From: Rhodopseudomonas palustris
Lineage (GTDB): Bacteria; Pseudomonadota; Alphaproteobacteria; Rhizobiales; Xanthobacteraceae
Direction: 5' to 3'
Assembly (NCBI RefSeq): GCF_013415845.1
Contig: NZ_CP058907.1
Span: 3,534,001-3,598,000 of the forward strand
DNA: 64,000 bases
The notes under the pieces were generated by a model. That model was given only the letters and a program-made list of their open reading frames with translations. It searched no databases and had not been told where the DNA came from. Numbering within the stretch: position 1 is the first letter of the stretch; every line of letters starts with the position of its first letter. The translations under genes and the position numbers were made by a program. Of this stretch, positions 16,936 through 26,435 are shown one piece after another.

Positions 16936-17325
16936 TCACGCCGGCTGAGCCTCGGCGGCGTCGGATGGCGGCTCGGCGGCGCGCGGCGCGAGCTGCTGCT
17001 GGCGGGCGCGATGTTCCTCGCCCCAGCGCTTGAGGGCGTCGATCACCGGGCGCAGCCGCTCGCCGGTCTCCGACAGCGCGTATTCCACCCGCGGCGGCAC
17101 CTCGGCGAATACCTCGCGGGTAATCAGGTCGTCGTCTTCCAGAGCGCGCAACTGCTTGGTCAGCATCCGCTGGGTGATGCCCGGCATCCGCCGGCGCAGC
17201 TCGCCGAACCGCAGCCGGCCATCCTGCAGATGGTAGAGGATGACGCCCTTCCACTTGCCGTCGATCAGATCGAGCGTCACCTCGACCGAGCAGCCCGGCG
17301 CGCAGGCAAAATTGCGGCGTTTCAT
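16936..17325 (-). CDS. HxlR-family winged-helix transcriptional regulator
   Basis: 129 residues from the ATG at 17325; longer frames upstream would run into the divergent gene's leader. The start MKRRNFACAPGCSVEVTLDLIDGKWKGVILYHL, then RLRFGELRRRMPGITQRMLTKQLRALEDDDLI and VEYALSETGERLRPVIDALKRWGEEH, cover the complete HxlR wHTH fold. The two Cys (CAPGC, positions 8 and 12) are in the N-terminal segment where HxlR-type regulators such as YodB and HypR sense thiol-reactive compounds. Together with a divergent quinone-oxidoreductase-like gene, this suggests control by quinones or electrophiles. That is inference from context. Confidence 0.92.
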   Translation of the reverse strand: MKRRNFACAPGCSVEVTLDLIDGKWKGVILYHLQDGRLRFGELRRRMPGITQRMLTKQLRALEDDDLITREVFAEVPPRVEYALSETGERLRPVIDALKRWGEEHRARQQQLAPRAAEPPSDAAEAQPA

Positions 17326-17338
17326 GTGGGGTGGCCCA

Positions 17339-17360
17339 ATAGTATCCGATTGGTGACTAT
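17339..17360. promoter_or_regulatory. putative HxlR operator between divergent genes
   Basis: Inverted repeat ATAGT-12 bases-ACTAT centred in the 117-bp divergent gap, 14 bases from the regulator start. A dyad with this spacing fits a dimeric wHTH regulator. It is a sequence-based inference only. Confidence 0.45.
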
Positions 17361-17442
17361 ATCCCCGAAACGACAGTACTTGCAATAAAGGCCGGTGAAG
17401 GCGACCTTGCACGGCGACAATCGTCCCTGCACGGAGCCCCCC

Positions 17443-18459
17443 ATGAAAGCTGTCGGCTACTCCAAGAGCCTCCCGATCGACGATCCGGAGGCGCTGCTCG
17501 ATCTTGAACTGCCCACGCCCGAACCGGGTCCACGCGACCTGCGGGTTTCGGTGAAGGCGATCTCGGTCAATCCGGTCGACTTCAAGGTGCGCAAGCGCGC
17601 CGCGCCGCCCGCCGGCGAACCCAAGATCCTCGGTTACGACGCGGCCGGCGTGGTCGAGGCGGTCGGCGCCGAGGTGACGCTGTTCAAACCGGGCGACGAG
17701 GTGTTTTACGCCGGCTCGATCCAGCGGCCGGGCACCAACGCCGAACAGCATCTGGTCGACGAGCGCATCGTCGGCCGCAAACCAAAGACGCTGTCGTTCG
17801 CGCAGGCCGCGGCGCTGCCGCTGACCTCGATAACCGCCTGGGAATTGCTGTTCGACCGGCTCGGCGTCGTGCCGAGCAAGGCGTTCGATCCGCGCACGCT
17901 GCTAATCGTCGGCGGGGCCGGCGGCGTCGGCTCGATCCTGATCCAGCTCGCGCGCCGCCTCACCGGGCTGACCATCATCGCCACGGCGTCGCGGCCGGAA
18001 ACGCAGGCATGGTGCCTCGACCTCGGCGCCCATGCGGTGATCGATCACAGCCAGCCGATGAAGCCGCAGGTCGAGGCGCTGAAACTTCCGCCGGTCGCGC
18101 TGATCGCCAGCCTCACCGGCACCGAGGGGCACTTCGCCGGCCTGGTCGACATCCTGGCGCCGCAGGGCAAGATCGGCCTGATCGACGATCCGGCGACGCT
18201 GAACCCGATGCTGCTGAAGCCGAAGTCAGCGTCCCTGCACTGGGAGGCGATGTTCGCCCGCTCGTCGTATCAGACCGCCGACATGATCGCGCAGCACGAC
18301 CTGCTCGACGAGATCGCCGGCCTGATCGACACCGGCGTGCTCCGCACCACGCTGGACAAGACCTTCGGAACGATCACCGCCGCCAACCTGAAACGCGCCC
18401 ACGCCCTGCTGGAGAGCGGCACATCGATCGGGAAGATCGTGCTGGAGGGGTGGGAGTAG
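17443..18459 (+). CDS. zinc-type alcohol dehydrogenase-like / quinone oxidoreductase (MDR superfamily)
   Basis: 338 residues from the ATG at 17443 (MKAVGYSKSLPIDDPEALLDLELP). The GroES-like N-terminal domain contains VSVNPVDFKVR-type sequence and ILGYDAAGVVEAVGAEVTLFKPGDEV. The Rossmann domain has LLIVGGAGGVGSILIQLA. The ligands of the catalytic zinc of true alcohol dehydrogenases are not evident, so this is a zinc-free MDR of the kind annotated as TIGR02817, probably an NAD(P)H-dependent quinone or enone reductase. It is transcribed away from the HxlR regulator, which probably controls it. Confidence 0.9.
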   Translation: MKAVGYSKSLPIDDPEALLDLELPTPEPGPRDLRVSVKAISVNPVDFKVRKRAAPPAGEPKILGYDAAGVVEAVGAEVTLFKPGDEVFYAGSIQRPGTNAEQHLVDERIVGRKPKTLSFAQAAALPLTSITAWELLFDRLGVVPSKAFDPRTLLIVGGAGGVGSILIQLARRLTGLTIIATASRPETQAWCLDLGAHAVIDHSQPMKPQVEALKLPPVALIASLTGTEGHFAGLVDILAPQGKIGLIDDPATLNPMLLKPKSASLHWEAMFARSSYQTADMIAQHDLLDEIAGLIDTGVLRTTLDKTFGTITAANLKRAHALLESGTSIGKIVLEGWE

Positions 18460-18512
18460 TTCTGGCTGTTTAGTTCTAGCAGGACGGATTGATCACCGCC
18501 CTCTCTCCCCGA

Positions 18513-18630
18513 GTCATTCCGGGGCGCGAACGAAGTTCGCGAACCCGGAATCTCCTGCGTGTCGCGCCGCCGTCTCGCAGAACATGTCGCGATTCCGTGT
18601 TCACGCGCTGCACGCATGCCCCGGAATGAC
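18513..18630. repeat. dispersed inverted-repeat element
   Basis: Outer arms gtcattccggggc (18513-18525) and gccccggaatgac (18618-18630) are perfectly complementary over 13 bases. The inner region contains gcgaacgaagttcgcgaacccggaat. A short relative with the same end lies at 6601-6643. It sits between convergent genes. Confidence 0.7.
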
Positions 18631-18682
18631 GGGGATGGGTCGAGGGCGACGCGGGCAGCGACTTCAGAACCTCGCCGTCTGA

Positions 18683-19477
18683 CTACGCGATCGTCTGCAG
18701 CAGGCCGCCTTCGGCGCGTAGCGCGGCGCCGTTAGTGGCGGCGGCTTCCTTGGAGCTGACATAGACCACCATGTTGGCGATCTCTTCGACGGTGGCGAAG
18801 CGCTGGATCAGCGAACCGGGGCGATGCTGCCTGATGAAGTTGGCGGCGGCTTCGCTCTCCGATTGGCCGTTCTGCTTGGCAAGATCGGCCACGAAGGTCT
18901 GCACGCCTTCGCTCATGGTCGGCCCCGGCATCACCGCGTTCACCGTCACCGCCGTGCCGCGGGTGAGTTCGGCGAGGCCGCGCGAGACCGAGAGCTGCGC
19001 GGTCTTGGTCATGCCGTAGTGGATCATCTCCTTCGGAATCATCAGCGCGGATTCCGACGCGATGAAGACGATGCGGCCCCAGTTGCGCTCCAGCATCGCC
19101 GGCATGTAGGCGCGCGACAGCCGCACGCCGCTCATCACGTTGACGTCGAAGAAGCGCTGCCAGTCTTCATCCGGAATCTCGAAGAACGGCTTCGGCTCGA
19201 AGATACCGGTGTTGTTGATCAGGATGTCGACGTCCGGCTGAGCGGCAACCAGTTTTGCGCAGCCGTCCGCGGTCGAGACGTCGGCCGCAACGCCAGTCAC
19301 TTTGCCGCCCTTCGCGACCTTGGAAACTACGGCGACTGCCGCGTCGACCTTGGCCTGACCGCGGCCGTTGATCACCACATTGGCGCCGGTCGCGGCGAGC
19401 CCCTTGGCGATGGCATGGCCGATGCCGGCGGTCGAGCCGGTGACGAGCGCGGTCTTGCCGGACAGATCGATATTCAT
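18683..19477 (-). CDS. short-chain dehydrogenase/reductase (SDR)
   Basis: 264 residues from the ATG at 19477, preceded by CAGGAGATCTCGG. The cofactor site TGSTAGIG is at 13-20, NNTG (88-91) marks the central strand, the catalytic Ser lies in FIASESA near 141-143, and Y154-x3-K158 is in IHYGMTK. This is a classical SDR of about 250 residues. A residue such as Arg in NGRG (37-40) after the second strand favours NADP(H). The substrate is unknown. It lies just downstream of the rplQ terminator on the same strand but is clearly a separate unit. Confidence 0.92.
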   Translation of the reverse strand: MNIDLSGKTALVTGSTAGIGHAIAKGLAATGANVVINGRGQAKVDAAVAVVSKVAKGGKVTGVAADVSTADGCAKLVAAQPDVDILINNTGIFEPKPFFEIPDEDWQRFFDVNVMSGVRLSRAYMPAMLERNWGRIVFIASESALMIPKEMIHYGMTKTAQLSVSRGLAELTRGTAVTVNAVMPGPTMSEGVQTFVADLAKQNGQSESEAAANFIRQHRPGSLIQRFATVEEIANMVVYVSSKEAAATNGAALRAEGGLLQTIA

Positions 19478-19593
19478 CCGAGATCTCCTGTTACTGCTGA
19501 CGGAGATATCGGGAGCAAGCGACGCGTTCACAACATCGCCGGCGGCGGCGACGTTCACATCGTGATGAACGCACCGAACATGCGCGCAGAACG

Positions 19594-19623
19594 AAAAAGG
19601 CGGCGCCTTACGGCACCGCCTTT
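19594..19623 (-). terminator. intrinsic terminator of the alpha operon (after rplQ)
   Basis: Read on the minus strand: AAAGGCGGTGCC, loop GTAA, GGCGCCGCC, then TTTTTC. A strong GC stem followed by a T run, 27 bases downstream of the rplQ stop. Confidence 0.88.
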
Positions 19624-19650
19624 CGAAACTTCAGACTGGACGGAAGCCGC

Positions 19651-20070
19651 TTACGCCGCTTCGGCTTCGCTGTTGTCCTGGGTCGGACCCGAGTCGCGGC
19701 CCTTGGCGTCTTCGTCGCGGTCGACGAACTCGATCACCGCCATCGCGGCGTTGTCGCCGTAGCGGAAGCCGGCCTTGATGATGCGGGTGTAGCCGCCGTT
19801 GCGGTCCTTGTAGCGGGGCGCCAGCACGTCGAACAGCTTCTTGACCTGCTCGATGTCGCGCATTTCGGCGATCGCCTGGCGGCGCTTGTCGAGACCGCCC
19901 TTCTTGCCGAGGGTGACCAGCTTCTCGACGATCGGCCGCAGCTCCTTGGCCTTCGGCAGCGTGGTGACGATCTGCTCGTGCTTGATCAGAGCGGCGCACA
20001 TGTTGGCGAACATCGCCTTACGGTGTTCGGCGGTGCGGTTGAGCTTCCGATGAACCTTGCCGTGCTTCAT
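19651..20070 (-). CDS. rplQ: 50S ribosomal protein L17
   Basis: 139 residues beginning [24 protein letters not shown], the universal L17 start, with [23 protein letters not shown] middle sequence and [15 protein letters not shown] near the end of the core. The C-terminal 20 residues ([21 protein letters not shown]) are an acidic tail common in alphaproteobacteria. Last gene of the alpha operon, followed by a terminator and separated from rpoA by 156 bp that contain a strong hairpin. Confidence 0.98.
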   Translation of the reverse strand: MKHGKVHRKLNRTAEHRKAMFANMCAALIKHEQIVTTLPKAKELRPIVEKLVTLGKKGGLDKRRQAIAEMRDIEQVKKLFDVLAPRYKDRNGGYTRIIKAGFRYGDNAAMAVIEFVDRDEDAKGRDSGPTQDNSEAEAA

Positions 20071-20194
20071 GTTGTCAGTCCTTCACTCGATGATACCCGA
20101 CGGTTCGTCGGAGTTGCAGGCGGGCTACCTGCGTTCGCCCTGGTGGAGCCTCATCCTGGGAAACGGCTGGGCCGCTCCGCGCGATGAGGAAAGC

Positions 20195-20218
20195 GGCCTC
20201 ATGGCGAACCATGAGGCC
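20195..20218 (-). terminator. strong UUCG-type hairpin between rpoA and rplQ
   Basis: On the minus strand GGCCTCATGG-TTCG-CCATGAGGCC, a perfect 10-bp stem with a UUCG loop, followed by GCTTTCCTC. It has the shape of a terminator with only a weak T tract, so partial termination or mRNA stabilisation before rplQ are both possible. Confidence 0.65.
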
Positions 20219-20226
20219 GGATCGGC

Positions 20227-21246
20227 TTAGTAGTGATCTTCGAAGCGCTTGGCGAGCTCGTCGATGTTCTCCGGCGGCCAGCCCGGCACTTCCATGCCGA
20301 GATGCAGGCCCATCTGCGCCAGCACTTCCTTGATCTCGTTCAGCGACTTGCGGCCGAAGTTCGGGGTGCGGAGCATTTCCGCTTCCGACTTCTGCACCAG
20401 GTCGCCGATGTAGACGATGTTGTCGTTCTTCAGGCAGTTCGCCGAACGCACCGACAGCTCGAGCTCGTCCACCTTCTTGAGGAAGGCCGGGTTGAAGGCC
20501 AGATCCGGGATGATCTCCTGGGTGACTTCCTTGCGCGGCTCTTCGAAGTTGACGAAGACGTTGAGCTGATCCTGGAGGATGCGGGCGGCGAACGCCACCG
20601 CGTCTTCCGGCGAGATCGCGCCGTTGGTCTCGACCGTCATGGTGAGCTTGTCGTAGTCGAGGATCTGGCCCTCGCGGGTGTTCTCGACCTTGTACGACAC
20701 CTTGCGGACCGGCGAGTACAGGCTGTCGACCGGGATCAGGCCGATCGGCGCGTCCTCGGGACGGTTGCGTTCGGCGGCGACGTAGCCCTTGCCGGTGTTG
20801 ACGGTGAACTCCATGCGGATCTCGGCGCCGTCGTCCAGCGTGCAGAGCTGCAGATCCGGGTTCAGCACGACGATGTCGCCGACGGTCTGGATGTCACCAG
20901 CGGTGACGGCACCCGGACCCTGCTTCTTCACGACCATCCGCTTCGGGCCTTCGCCCTGCATCTTCAGCGAGATGTCCTTGATGTTCAGCACGATGTCGGT
21001 GACGTCCTCGCGCACGCCGGCGATCGAGGAGAACTCGTGCAGCACGCCGTCGATGTGGACCGACTGCACCGCCGCGCCCTGCAGCGACGACAATAGCACG
21101 CGACGCAGCGCGTTACCGAGCGTCTGACCGAAGCCGCGCTCGAGCGGCTCGGCGACCAGCGTCGCGAACCGGGTAGCATCGCTCCCGGGGGTGACCTGGA
21201 GCTTGTTCGGCCGAATCAATTCCTGCCAATTTTTCTGGATCGTCAC
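20227..21246 (-). CDS. rpoA: DNA-directed RNA polymerase alpha subunit
   Basis: 339 residues. The N-terminal assembly domain includes [22 protein letters not shown], the conserved alpha-NTD dimerisation helix. After a linker near 235-250 the C-terminal domain follows ([51 protein letters not shown]), which contacts UP elements and activators. Length and domains are normal. It follows rpsK by 133 bp in the alpha operon, the usual order. Confidence 0.99.
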   Translation of the reverse strand: MTIQKNWQELIRPNKLQVTPGSDATRFATLVAEPLERGFGQTLGNALRRVLLSSLQGAAVQSVHIDGVLHEFSSIAGVREDVTDIVLNIKDISLKMQGEGPKRMVVKKQGPGAVTAGDIQTVGDIVVLNPDLQLCTLDDGAEIRMEFTVNTGKGYVAAERNRPEDAPIGLIPVDSLYSPVRKVSYKVENTREGQILDYDKLTMTVETNGAISPEDAVAFAARILQDQLNVFVNFEEPRKEVTQEIIPDLAFNPAFLKKVDELELSVRSANCLKNDNIVYIGDLVQKSEAEMLRTPNFGRKSLNEIKEVLAQMGLHLGMEVPGWPPENIDELAKRFEDHY

Positions 21247-21379
21247 TGTGTCACCTTCCTGGCCAGGCGATCGACACCGGGGCCCCGGCGCATCGCTGCT
21301 AGCATTGGAAACTGCGGATCAATCCGCGGGAAACAACGAATAGAATCACCGGCGGCCTCGGACCGCCGGTGAACAAAAC

Positions 21380-21769
21380 TCAGACGCGACGACGCTTACG
21401 CGGACGGCAACCGTTGTGCGGGATGGTGGTGACGTCGCGGATCGAGGTCACCGTGAAACCCGCCGCCTGCAGCGCGCGCAGCGCCGACTCACGGCCCGAA
21501 CCGGGGCCAGCCACCTCGACTTCGAGGGTGCGCATGCCGTGCTCCTGCGCCTTCTTGGCGACGTCCTCGGCCGCGACCTGCGCGGCGTACGGGGTCGACT
21601 TGCGCGAGCCCTTGAAACCCATCGTGCCGGCCGACGACCAGGCAATCGCATTGCCCTGCGCGTCGGTGATGGTGATGGTGGTGTTGTTGAACGACGAATT
21701 CACATGCGCGATGCCGGAAGCGATGTTCTTGCGCTCGCGACGGCGAATGCGGGTGGCGTCCTTGGCCAT
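21380..21769 (-). CDS. rpsK: 30S ribosomal protein S11
   Basis: 129 residues beginning [19 protein letters not shown]. Contains [21 protein letters not shown] and the C-terminal [18 protein letters not shown], both diagnostic for S11. It forms the platform of the small subunit with S6/S18. It is preceded by a 130-bp gap that contains a dispersed palindromic repeat. Confidence 0.98.
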   Translation of the reverse strand: MAKDATRIRRRERKNIASGIAHVNSSFNNTTITITDAQGNAIAWSSAGTMGFKGSRKSTPYAAQVAAEDVAKKAQEHGMRTLEVEVAGPGSGRESALRALQAAGFTVTSIRDVTTIPHNGCRPRKRRRV

Positions 21770-21828
21770 AGTCTACCTTTCTGAGTGATCTCAACGCCGC
21801 CGTAACACCAGCGGCTCCACCGAAACGA

Positions 21829-21887
21829 CGAATGGCGAACAACAAGTGGCGAATAGGGGAAGTCCCCTACTCGCCATTCGCCATTCG
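21829..21887. repeat. nested palindromic repeat inside the alpha operon
   Basis: Inner stem ggcgaatagggga / tcccctactcgcc (21848-21860 with 21863-21875, one mismatch) and outer arms cgaatggcgaa / ttcgccattcg (21829-21839 with 21877-21887). It occupies most of the rpsM-rpsK gap. The motif gaatggcga is repeated several times within it. Confidence 0.72.
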
Positions 21888-21899
21888 CAACTCGCAAAC

Positions 21900-22268
21900 T
21901 TACTTCTTCTTGCCGGCGATCGCCTTCGCCGGACCCTTGCGGGTGCGGGCGTTGGTGTGGGTGCGCTGACCACGCACCGGCAGGCCGCGACGATGACGCA
22001 GGCCACGATAGCAGCCGAGGTCCATCAGACGCTTGATGTTCATGCCGGTCTCACGGCGAAGGTCGCCCTCGACCAGATAGTCGCGGTCGATCACTTCGCG
22101 GATCTGCAGCACCTCGGCGTCGCTCAGCTGATTGACGCGACGATCGAGCGGGATCTTCACCTTCTCCAGGATGTCGGCCGCGTTCTTCTGGCCGATGCCA
22201 TGGATGTACTGAAGCGCGATCAGGACGCGCTTGTTGGTCGGGATATTCACGCCGGCTATACGGGCCAC
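21900..22268 (-). CDS. rpsM: 30S ribosomal protein S13
   Basis: 122 residues, the normal length, from GTG at 22268 ([20 protein letters not shown]). CAGGAGAGAAGTCT directly upstream of GTG is the ribosome-binding site, so an in-frame start 18 bases earlier is rejected. Contains [13 protein letters not shown] and the basic tail [24 protein letters not shown] that reaches towards the P-site tRNA. First gene of the alpha operon, 184 bp after adk. Confidence 0.97.
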
Positions 22269-22452
22269 AGACTTCTCTCCTGTCACCGGCCAAAGCCGGT
22301 CAATTCCTTGCTCTCTCGGGCGGCGTTCACAAACGCGAACACGACGCCGACCCCTCTCTCAGTTTCGGGGCCCGGCATCGTCTGAAACCTATCCGACGGG
22401 ATATCGGGCCTTATTAAAGGATTCAGTTTCGCTTCGTCAACAGAATCCCAAT

Positions 22453-23568
22453 TCAAGCTCGCTTCTTCGTGGCCTTTTTGGCCTTCTTGTTGCCGCGCGC
22501 CGGAGCCTTGGCAACCGCCTTGGCCTTCGAGGTCGCGGCGGCCTTTTTGGTCGCCTTCTTGCCAGCCGCCTTCTTACCGGCGGTCGGCTTGGCCGCGCCC
22601 TTGGCGACCTTCACGGCTGCCTTGGCGGCCTTTTTGCCAGCCTTTGCAACGGCTTTCGCCGCCTTCTTCAGGCCCGCCTTCGCGGTCTTGCCGACCGCAG
22701 CCTTGCCTGCCTTGGAAGCGGCCGGCTTGCCGGCAGCCTTCTTGGAGACAGCCGTCTTGCCTGAGGACTTCTTGCCAACCGTCTGTTTGGCCGAAGACTT
22801 CTTGGCCGAACCGGACTTCGCGCCCGACTTAGCCGCTGGCTTCGCCGCAGCCTTCTTGGGGGCCTTGGCCGGGGACTTGGCGGCCTTGCCCTTGGTCGCA
22901 GCCTTCTTGGCGGTCTTTACGGCGCGCTTGGCGCGGGAGGCCTTGGTCCCCTTCGCCTTGGCACCCTTCTTGGCGTCGGCGGCGCGAACCGCATCGAGCA
23001 CCCGGCCGATCTCGCGGGTCACCTCGTCGATCGTCATCATGCCGTCGACGGTCAGCAGCTTGCGCTTCTCGGAGTAGTAGTCGACCAGCGGCTCGGTCTG
23101 CGCCCGGTAGGCGGACAGACGCTTGGCCAGCGCTTCGGCGTTGTCGTCGGCGCGCGGCTCCTCACCGCGGGCGCGCATCTCGGCGACGCGGGTCTCGACC
23201 CGGTCGAGCAGCGCGCCTTCATTGACCTTGAGCTCGACCACGGCATCGAGATCGAAGCCCTTGTCCTTGAGCAGACGATCCAGCGCTTCGGCCTGCGGCA
23301 CGGTGCGCGGGAAGCCGTCGAGGATGAAGCCCTGGGCGGCATCATCCTGGTCGATTCGGTCGGAGATGATCCCGATCACCACCTCGTCCGGCACCAGACC
23401 GCCGGCCGCCATGATATCCTTGGCCTTGAGGCCGATCGGCGTGCCGGCCGCGACAGCGGCGCGCAGCATATCGCCGGTGGAGAGCTGCACGATGCCGTGC
23501 TGCTCGACCAGACGGCCCGCCTGCGTGCCCTTGCCCGCGCCAGGCGGTCCGAGGAGGATCAGTCTCAT
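22453..23568 (-). CDS. adk: adenylate kinase with a histone-H1-like Lys/Ala tail
   Basis: Catalyses ATP + AMP = 2 ADP. Residues 1 to about 195 are a complete short-lid adenylate kinase: P-loop GPPGAGKGT at 7-15, [30 protein letters not shown], and a lid around [11 protein letters not shown] without zinc cysteines. The usual alphaproteobacterial enzyme is 190-220 residues; here the frame continues without a stop to 371. The extra 170 or so residues are almost only Lys, Ala, Gly, Ser, Thr and Pro ([20 protein letters not shown] type repeats), like bacterial H1-like proteins. The gene overlaps secY by four bases. Sequencing of the repetitive tail could hide errors, but a consistent reading frame over 500 bases argues for a real fusion. 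Confidence 0.92.
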   Translation of the reverse strand: MRLILLGPPGAGKGTQAGRLVEQHGIVQLSTGDMLRAAVAAGTPIGLKAKDIMAAGGLVPDEVVIGIISDRIDQDDAAQGFILDGFPRTVPQAEALDRLLKDKGFDLDAVVELKVNEGALLDRVETRVAEMRARGEEPRADDNAEALAKRLSAYRAQTEPLVDYYSEKRKLLTVDGMMTIDEVTREIGRVLDAVRAADAKKGAKAKGTKASRAKRAVKTAKKAATKGKAAKSPAKAPKKAAAKPAAKSGAKSGSAKKSSAKQTVGKKSSGKTAVSKKAAGKPAASKAGKAAVGKTAKAGLKKAAKAVAKAGKKAAKAAVKVAKGAAKPTAGKKAAGKKATKKAAATSKAKAVAKAPARGNKKAKKATKKRA

Positions 23569-24896
23569 TTCTTGCGCCCCCGCAACTTCGACTTCTTGAT
23601 CAGGCCTTCATACTGGTGAGCCAGCAGATAGCCCTGCACCTGCGCCACCGTATCCATCGTAACGCTGACGACGATCAGAAGCGAAGTTCCGCCGAAATAG
23701 AACGGGACCGAGGCGTAGGAAATCATGATCTCCGGGATCAAGCAGACGATCGCCAGGTAGATCGCACCGACCACGGTGATGCGCGACAGCACGTAATCAA
23801 TGTACTCGGCGGTGCGCTCGCCCGGCCGGATGCCCGGAATGAAGCCGCCGTGCTTCTTCAGATTGTCCGCGGTCTCGGTCGGGTTGAACACGATCGCGGT
23901 GTAGAAGAACGCGAAGAACACGATCATGCCGATGTAGAACAGCAGGAACAGCGGCCGGCCGTGACCGAACTGGGTCACGATCCACTGGAACCACTCCGGC
24001 CCGCTGCCGGCGTTGAAGTTCGCGATCGTGGTCGGCAGCAGCAACAGCGACGACGCGAAGATCGGCGGGATCACGCCGGCAGTGTTCAGCTTCAGCGGCA
24101 GATGCGAGGACTGGCCCTCGAACATCTTATTGCCGACCTGGCGCTTCGGATACTGGATCAGGAGACGGCGCTGGGCGCGCTCCATGAACACGATGAAGGC
24201 GATCACGACGACGGCCATCACCAGCACGACCAGGATCAGGCCGGTCGACAGGGCGCCCTGACGGCCGAGCTCAAGCATATTCGCCAGAGCAGACGGCAGC
24301 TCGGCGACGATGCCGGCGAGGATGATCAGCGAAATGCCGTTGCCGATGCCGCGCGAGGTGATCTGCTCACCCAGCCACATCAGGAACATGGTGCCGCCGG
24401 TCAGCGTGATCGTGGTCGACAGCCGGAAGAACATGCCCGGGTCGGACACCACATTGCCCGCGCCTTCGAGGCCGACGGCGATGCCGTAGGACTGGAACAG
24501 CGCCAGGATCACGGTGAGGTAGCGGGTGTATTGATTGAGCGTCTTGCGGCCGCTCTCGCCTTCCTTCTTCAGCGCTTCGAGCTGCGGCGACACGGTGGTC
24601 AGCAGCTGCACGATGATCGATGCCGAGATGTACGGCATGATGTTGAGCGCGAAGATCGCCATGCGGTGGATACCGCCACCGGCGAACATATTGAACATGC
24701 CGAGGATGCCGCCGGCCTGCTGGCGGAACACCTGCTCCCACACGTTCGGGTCGATGCCCGGCAGCGGGATGTAGGTGCCGAAGCGGTACACCAGCAGCGC
24801 GCCGAGCGTGAACCAGATCCGCTTCTTCAGCTCTTCGGCTTTACCAAGCGCAGAAAAGTTGAGGTTTGCCGCTAGTTGTTCAGCTGCTGAGACCAT
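23565..24896 (-). CDS. secY: protein translocase subunit SecY
   Basis: 443 residues forming the ten-helix channel of the Sec translocon in the inner membrane. The plug and TM regions are recognisable: [45 protein letters not shown], and the cytoplasmic loops with [37 protein letters not shown] and [22 protein letters not shown]. The C-terminus ends [20 protein letters not shown]. The last four bases overlap the adk start, so the two are translationally coupled. Confidence 0.98.
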   Translation of the reverse strand: MVSAAEQLAANLNFSALGKAEELKKRIWFTLGALLVYRFGTYIPLPGIDPNVWEQVFRQQAGGILGMFNMFAGGGIHRMAIFALNIMPYISASIIVQLLTTVSPQLEALKKEGESGRKTLNQYTRYLTVILALFQSYGIAVGLEGAGNVVSDPGMFFRLSTTITLTGGTMFLMWLGEQITSRGIGNGISLIILAGIVAELPSALANMLELGRQGALSTGLILVVLVMAVVVIAFIVFMERAQRRLLIQYPKRQVGNKMFEGQSSHLPLKLNTAGVIPPIFASSLLLLPTTIANFNAGSGPEWFQWIVTQFGHGRPLFLLFYIGMIVFFAFFYTAIVFNPTETADNLKKHGGFIPGIRPGERTAEYIDYVLSRITVVGAIYLAIVCLIPEIMISYASVPFYFGGTSLLIVVSVTMDTVAQVQGYLLAHQYEGLIKKSKLRGRKK

Positions 24897-25048
24897 ATCC
24901 GGCTTTCTCCCGCGCTGCTCGTCCCGATCCGCCGCCAGATGCGGCGGTCGGGCCGGCGCCGGGCCTCAATTTGGTGCGAGCGCGTCGAAAAATCCACCGT
25001 ACCGGCGAAGCCGGGCGCCCGCTATAACAGCGGGCGCTGACGGGGATA

Positions 25049-25534
25049 TTACGCCGCCTCGCCTTCTTCCGCCTTCGGGGCGAGGATCTTCACCGAACCG
25101 CCGGCCTTTTCGACCGCGGCGATCGCCGACTTGGTCGCACCGTGCACTTCGATGTTCAGCTTCGCGGTGAGCTCACCGCGGCCGAGCAGACGGACGCCGT
25201 CCTTGGCGCGGCGCAGAACGCCCGCATCGACCAGCGCCGCGGCGTCGACCACCTTGCCGGCGTCGATCGCCTTGGAGTCGACGGCCTCCTGGAGGCGGTC
25301 GAGATTCACTTCGGCGAATTCGAGCGCGAAGATGTTGTTGAAGCCACGCTTCGGCAGGCGACGATGCAGCGGCATCTGACCGCCCTCGAAGCCCTTGATG
25401 CGCACGCCCGAACGCGCGGTCTGGCCCTTGCCGCCACGGCCGCCGGTCTTGCCCTTGCCCGAACCGATGCCGCGGCCGATCCGCATGCGCTTCTTGCGCG
25501 AACCGACGTTGTCGGCGATCTCGCTGAGCTTCAT
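25049..25534 (-). CDS. rplO: 50S ribosomal protein L15
   Basis: 161 residues starting [43 protein letters not shown], the Gly/Lys-rich N-terminal extension that threads through 23S r[21 protein letters not shown] is diagnostic. Separated from secY by 152 bp without a gene and from rpmD by 12 bp. Confidence 0.98.
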   Translation of the reverse strand: MKLSEIADNVGSRKKRMRIGRGIGSGKGKTGGRGGKGQTARSGVRIKGFEGGQMPLHRRLPKRGFNNIFALEFAEVNLDRLQEAVDSKAIDAGKVVDAAALVDAGVLRRAKDGVRLLGRGELTAKLNIEVHGATKSAIAAVEKAGGSVKILAPKAEEGEAA

Positions 25535-25546
25535 CGCCCTGTCTCC

Positions 25547-25741
25547 TTACTTCTCGTCGACGACGCGGACGAGGTGTTGCACCTTGCCGATCATGCCGCG
25601 AACTTCAGGCGTATCCTGCAGTTCGGCGACGCGGCCGATCTTGTTCAGCTTCAGGCCGATCAGCGTCTCGCGCTGCGAGTGATGGCGCCGAATCGGGCTG
25701 CCGATCTGCTCGACCTTGATCATGTTTGCGGCCTTGGCCAT
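25547..25741 (-). CDS. rpmD: 50S ribosomal protein L30
   Basis: 64 residues from the ATG at 25741 ([19 protein letters not shown]), which matches the family start; a start nine bases upstream is not needed. [41 protein letters not shown] covers the full fold. Placed between rpsE and rplO as in all proteobacterial spc operons. Confidence 0.96.
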   Translation of the reverse strand: MAKAANMIKVEQIGSPIRRHHSQRETLIGLKLNKIGRVAELQDTPEVRGMIGKVQHLVRVVDEK

Positions 25742-25799
25742 CTCGTTCACTCCGATCGCGTCTTGTCAGAAGACCGCGTGATCGCCCTCGATCACGCTG

Positions 25800-26375
25800 T
25801 TATTCGGCCACCACTTCAGCATCGCCGCCGACGCGGCGGGCCTGCAGAGTGGAAACCTTGATGTTACGGCGCGCGGCGACCGAACGCGGCGAGTCGAGAT
25901 GCTTCAGCGCGTCGAACGTGGCGCGAACCATGTTGTACGGGTTCGACGAACCGACCGACTTAGCGACCACGTCGGCGATGCCGAGGGTCTCGAACACCGC
26001 ACGCATCGGACCGCCGGCGATGATGCCGGTACCGGCCGGGGCGGCGCGGAGATAGACGCGGCCAGCGCCGTGACGGCCGGCGATGTCGTGATGCAGGGTG
26101 CGGCCCTCGCGCAACGCGACGCGGGTCAAGTTGCGCTTCGCCGACTCGGTGGCCTTGCGGATCGCTTCCGGAACTTCGCGCGCCTTGCCGTGGCCGAAGC
26201 CGACCCGGCCCTTCTGATCGCCGACCACGACCAGCGCAGCGAAGCCGAAGCGCTTGCCGCCCTTCACCACCTTCGCCACACGGTTGATGTGGACGAGCTT
26301 GTCGACGAACTCGCTGTCGCGCTCCTCGCGCTCCCTGCTCCGTTCGCGTCCGCCGCGTTCGCGTTCAGCTGCCAT
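25800..26375 (-). CDS. rpsE: 30S ribosomal protein S5
   Basis: 191 residues from the ATG at 26375 ([20 protein letters not shown]), preferred over a TTG 12 bases earlier. The Arg/Glu-rich N-terminal 25 residues are typical for alphaproteobacteria. The core has [41 protein letters not shown], with the residues where ram or spectinomycin mutations fall in other bacteria, all wild-type in appearance. The C-terminal tail ends with [13 protein letters not shown]. Confidence 0.97.
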   Translation of the reverse strand: MAAERERGGRERSREREERDSEFVDKLVHINRVAKVVKGGKRFGFAALVVVGDQKGRVGFGHGKAREVPEAIRKATESAKRNLTRVALREGRTLHHDIAGRHGAGRVYLRAAPAGTGIIAGGPMRAVFETLGIADVVAKSVGSSNPYNMVRATFDALKHLDSPRSVAARRNIKVSTLQARRVGGDAEVVAE

Positions 26376-26435
26376 GGTGTGTTCCAATCCTTGCGAGGCT
26401 CGCGCCCCGATCCTGGTATCCGTTCAAACCGAAAT

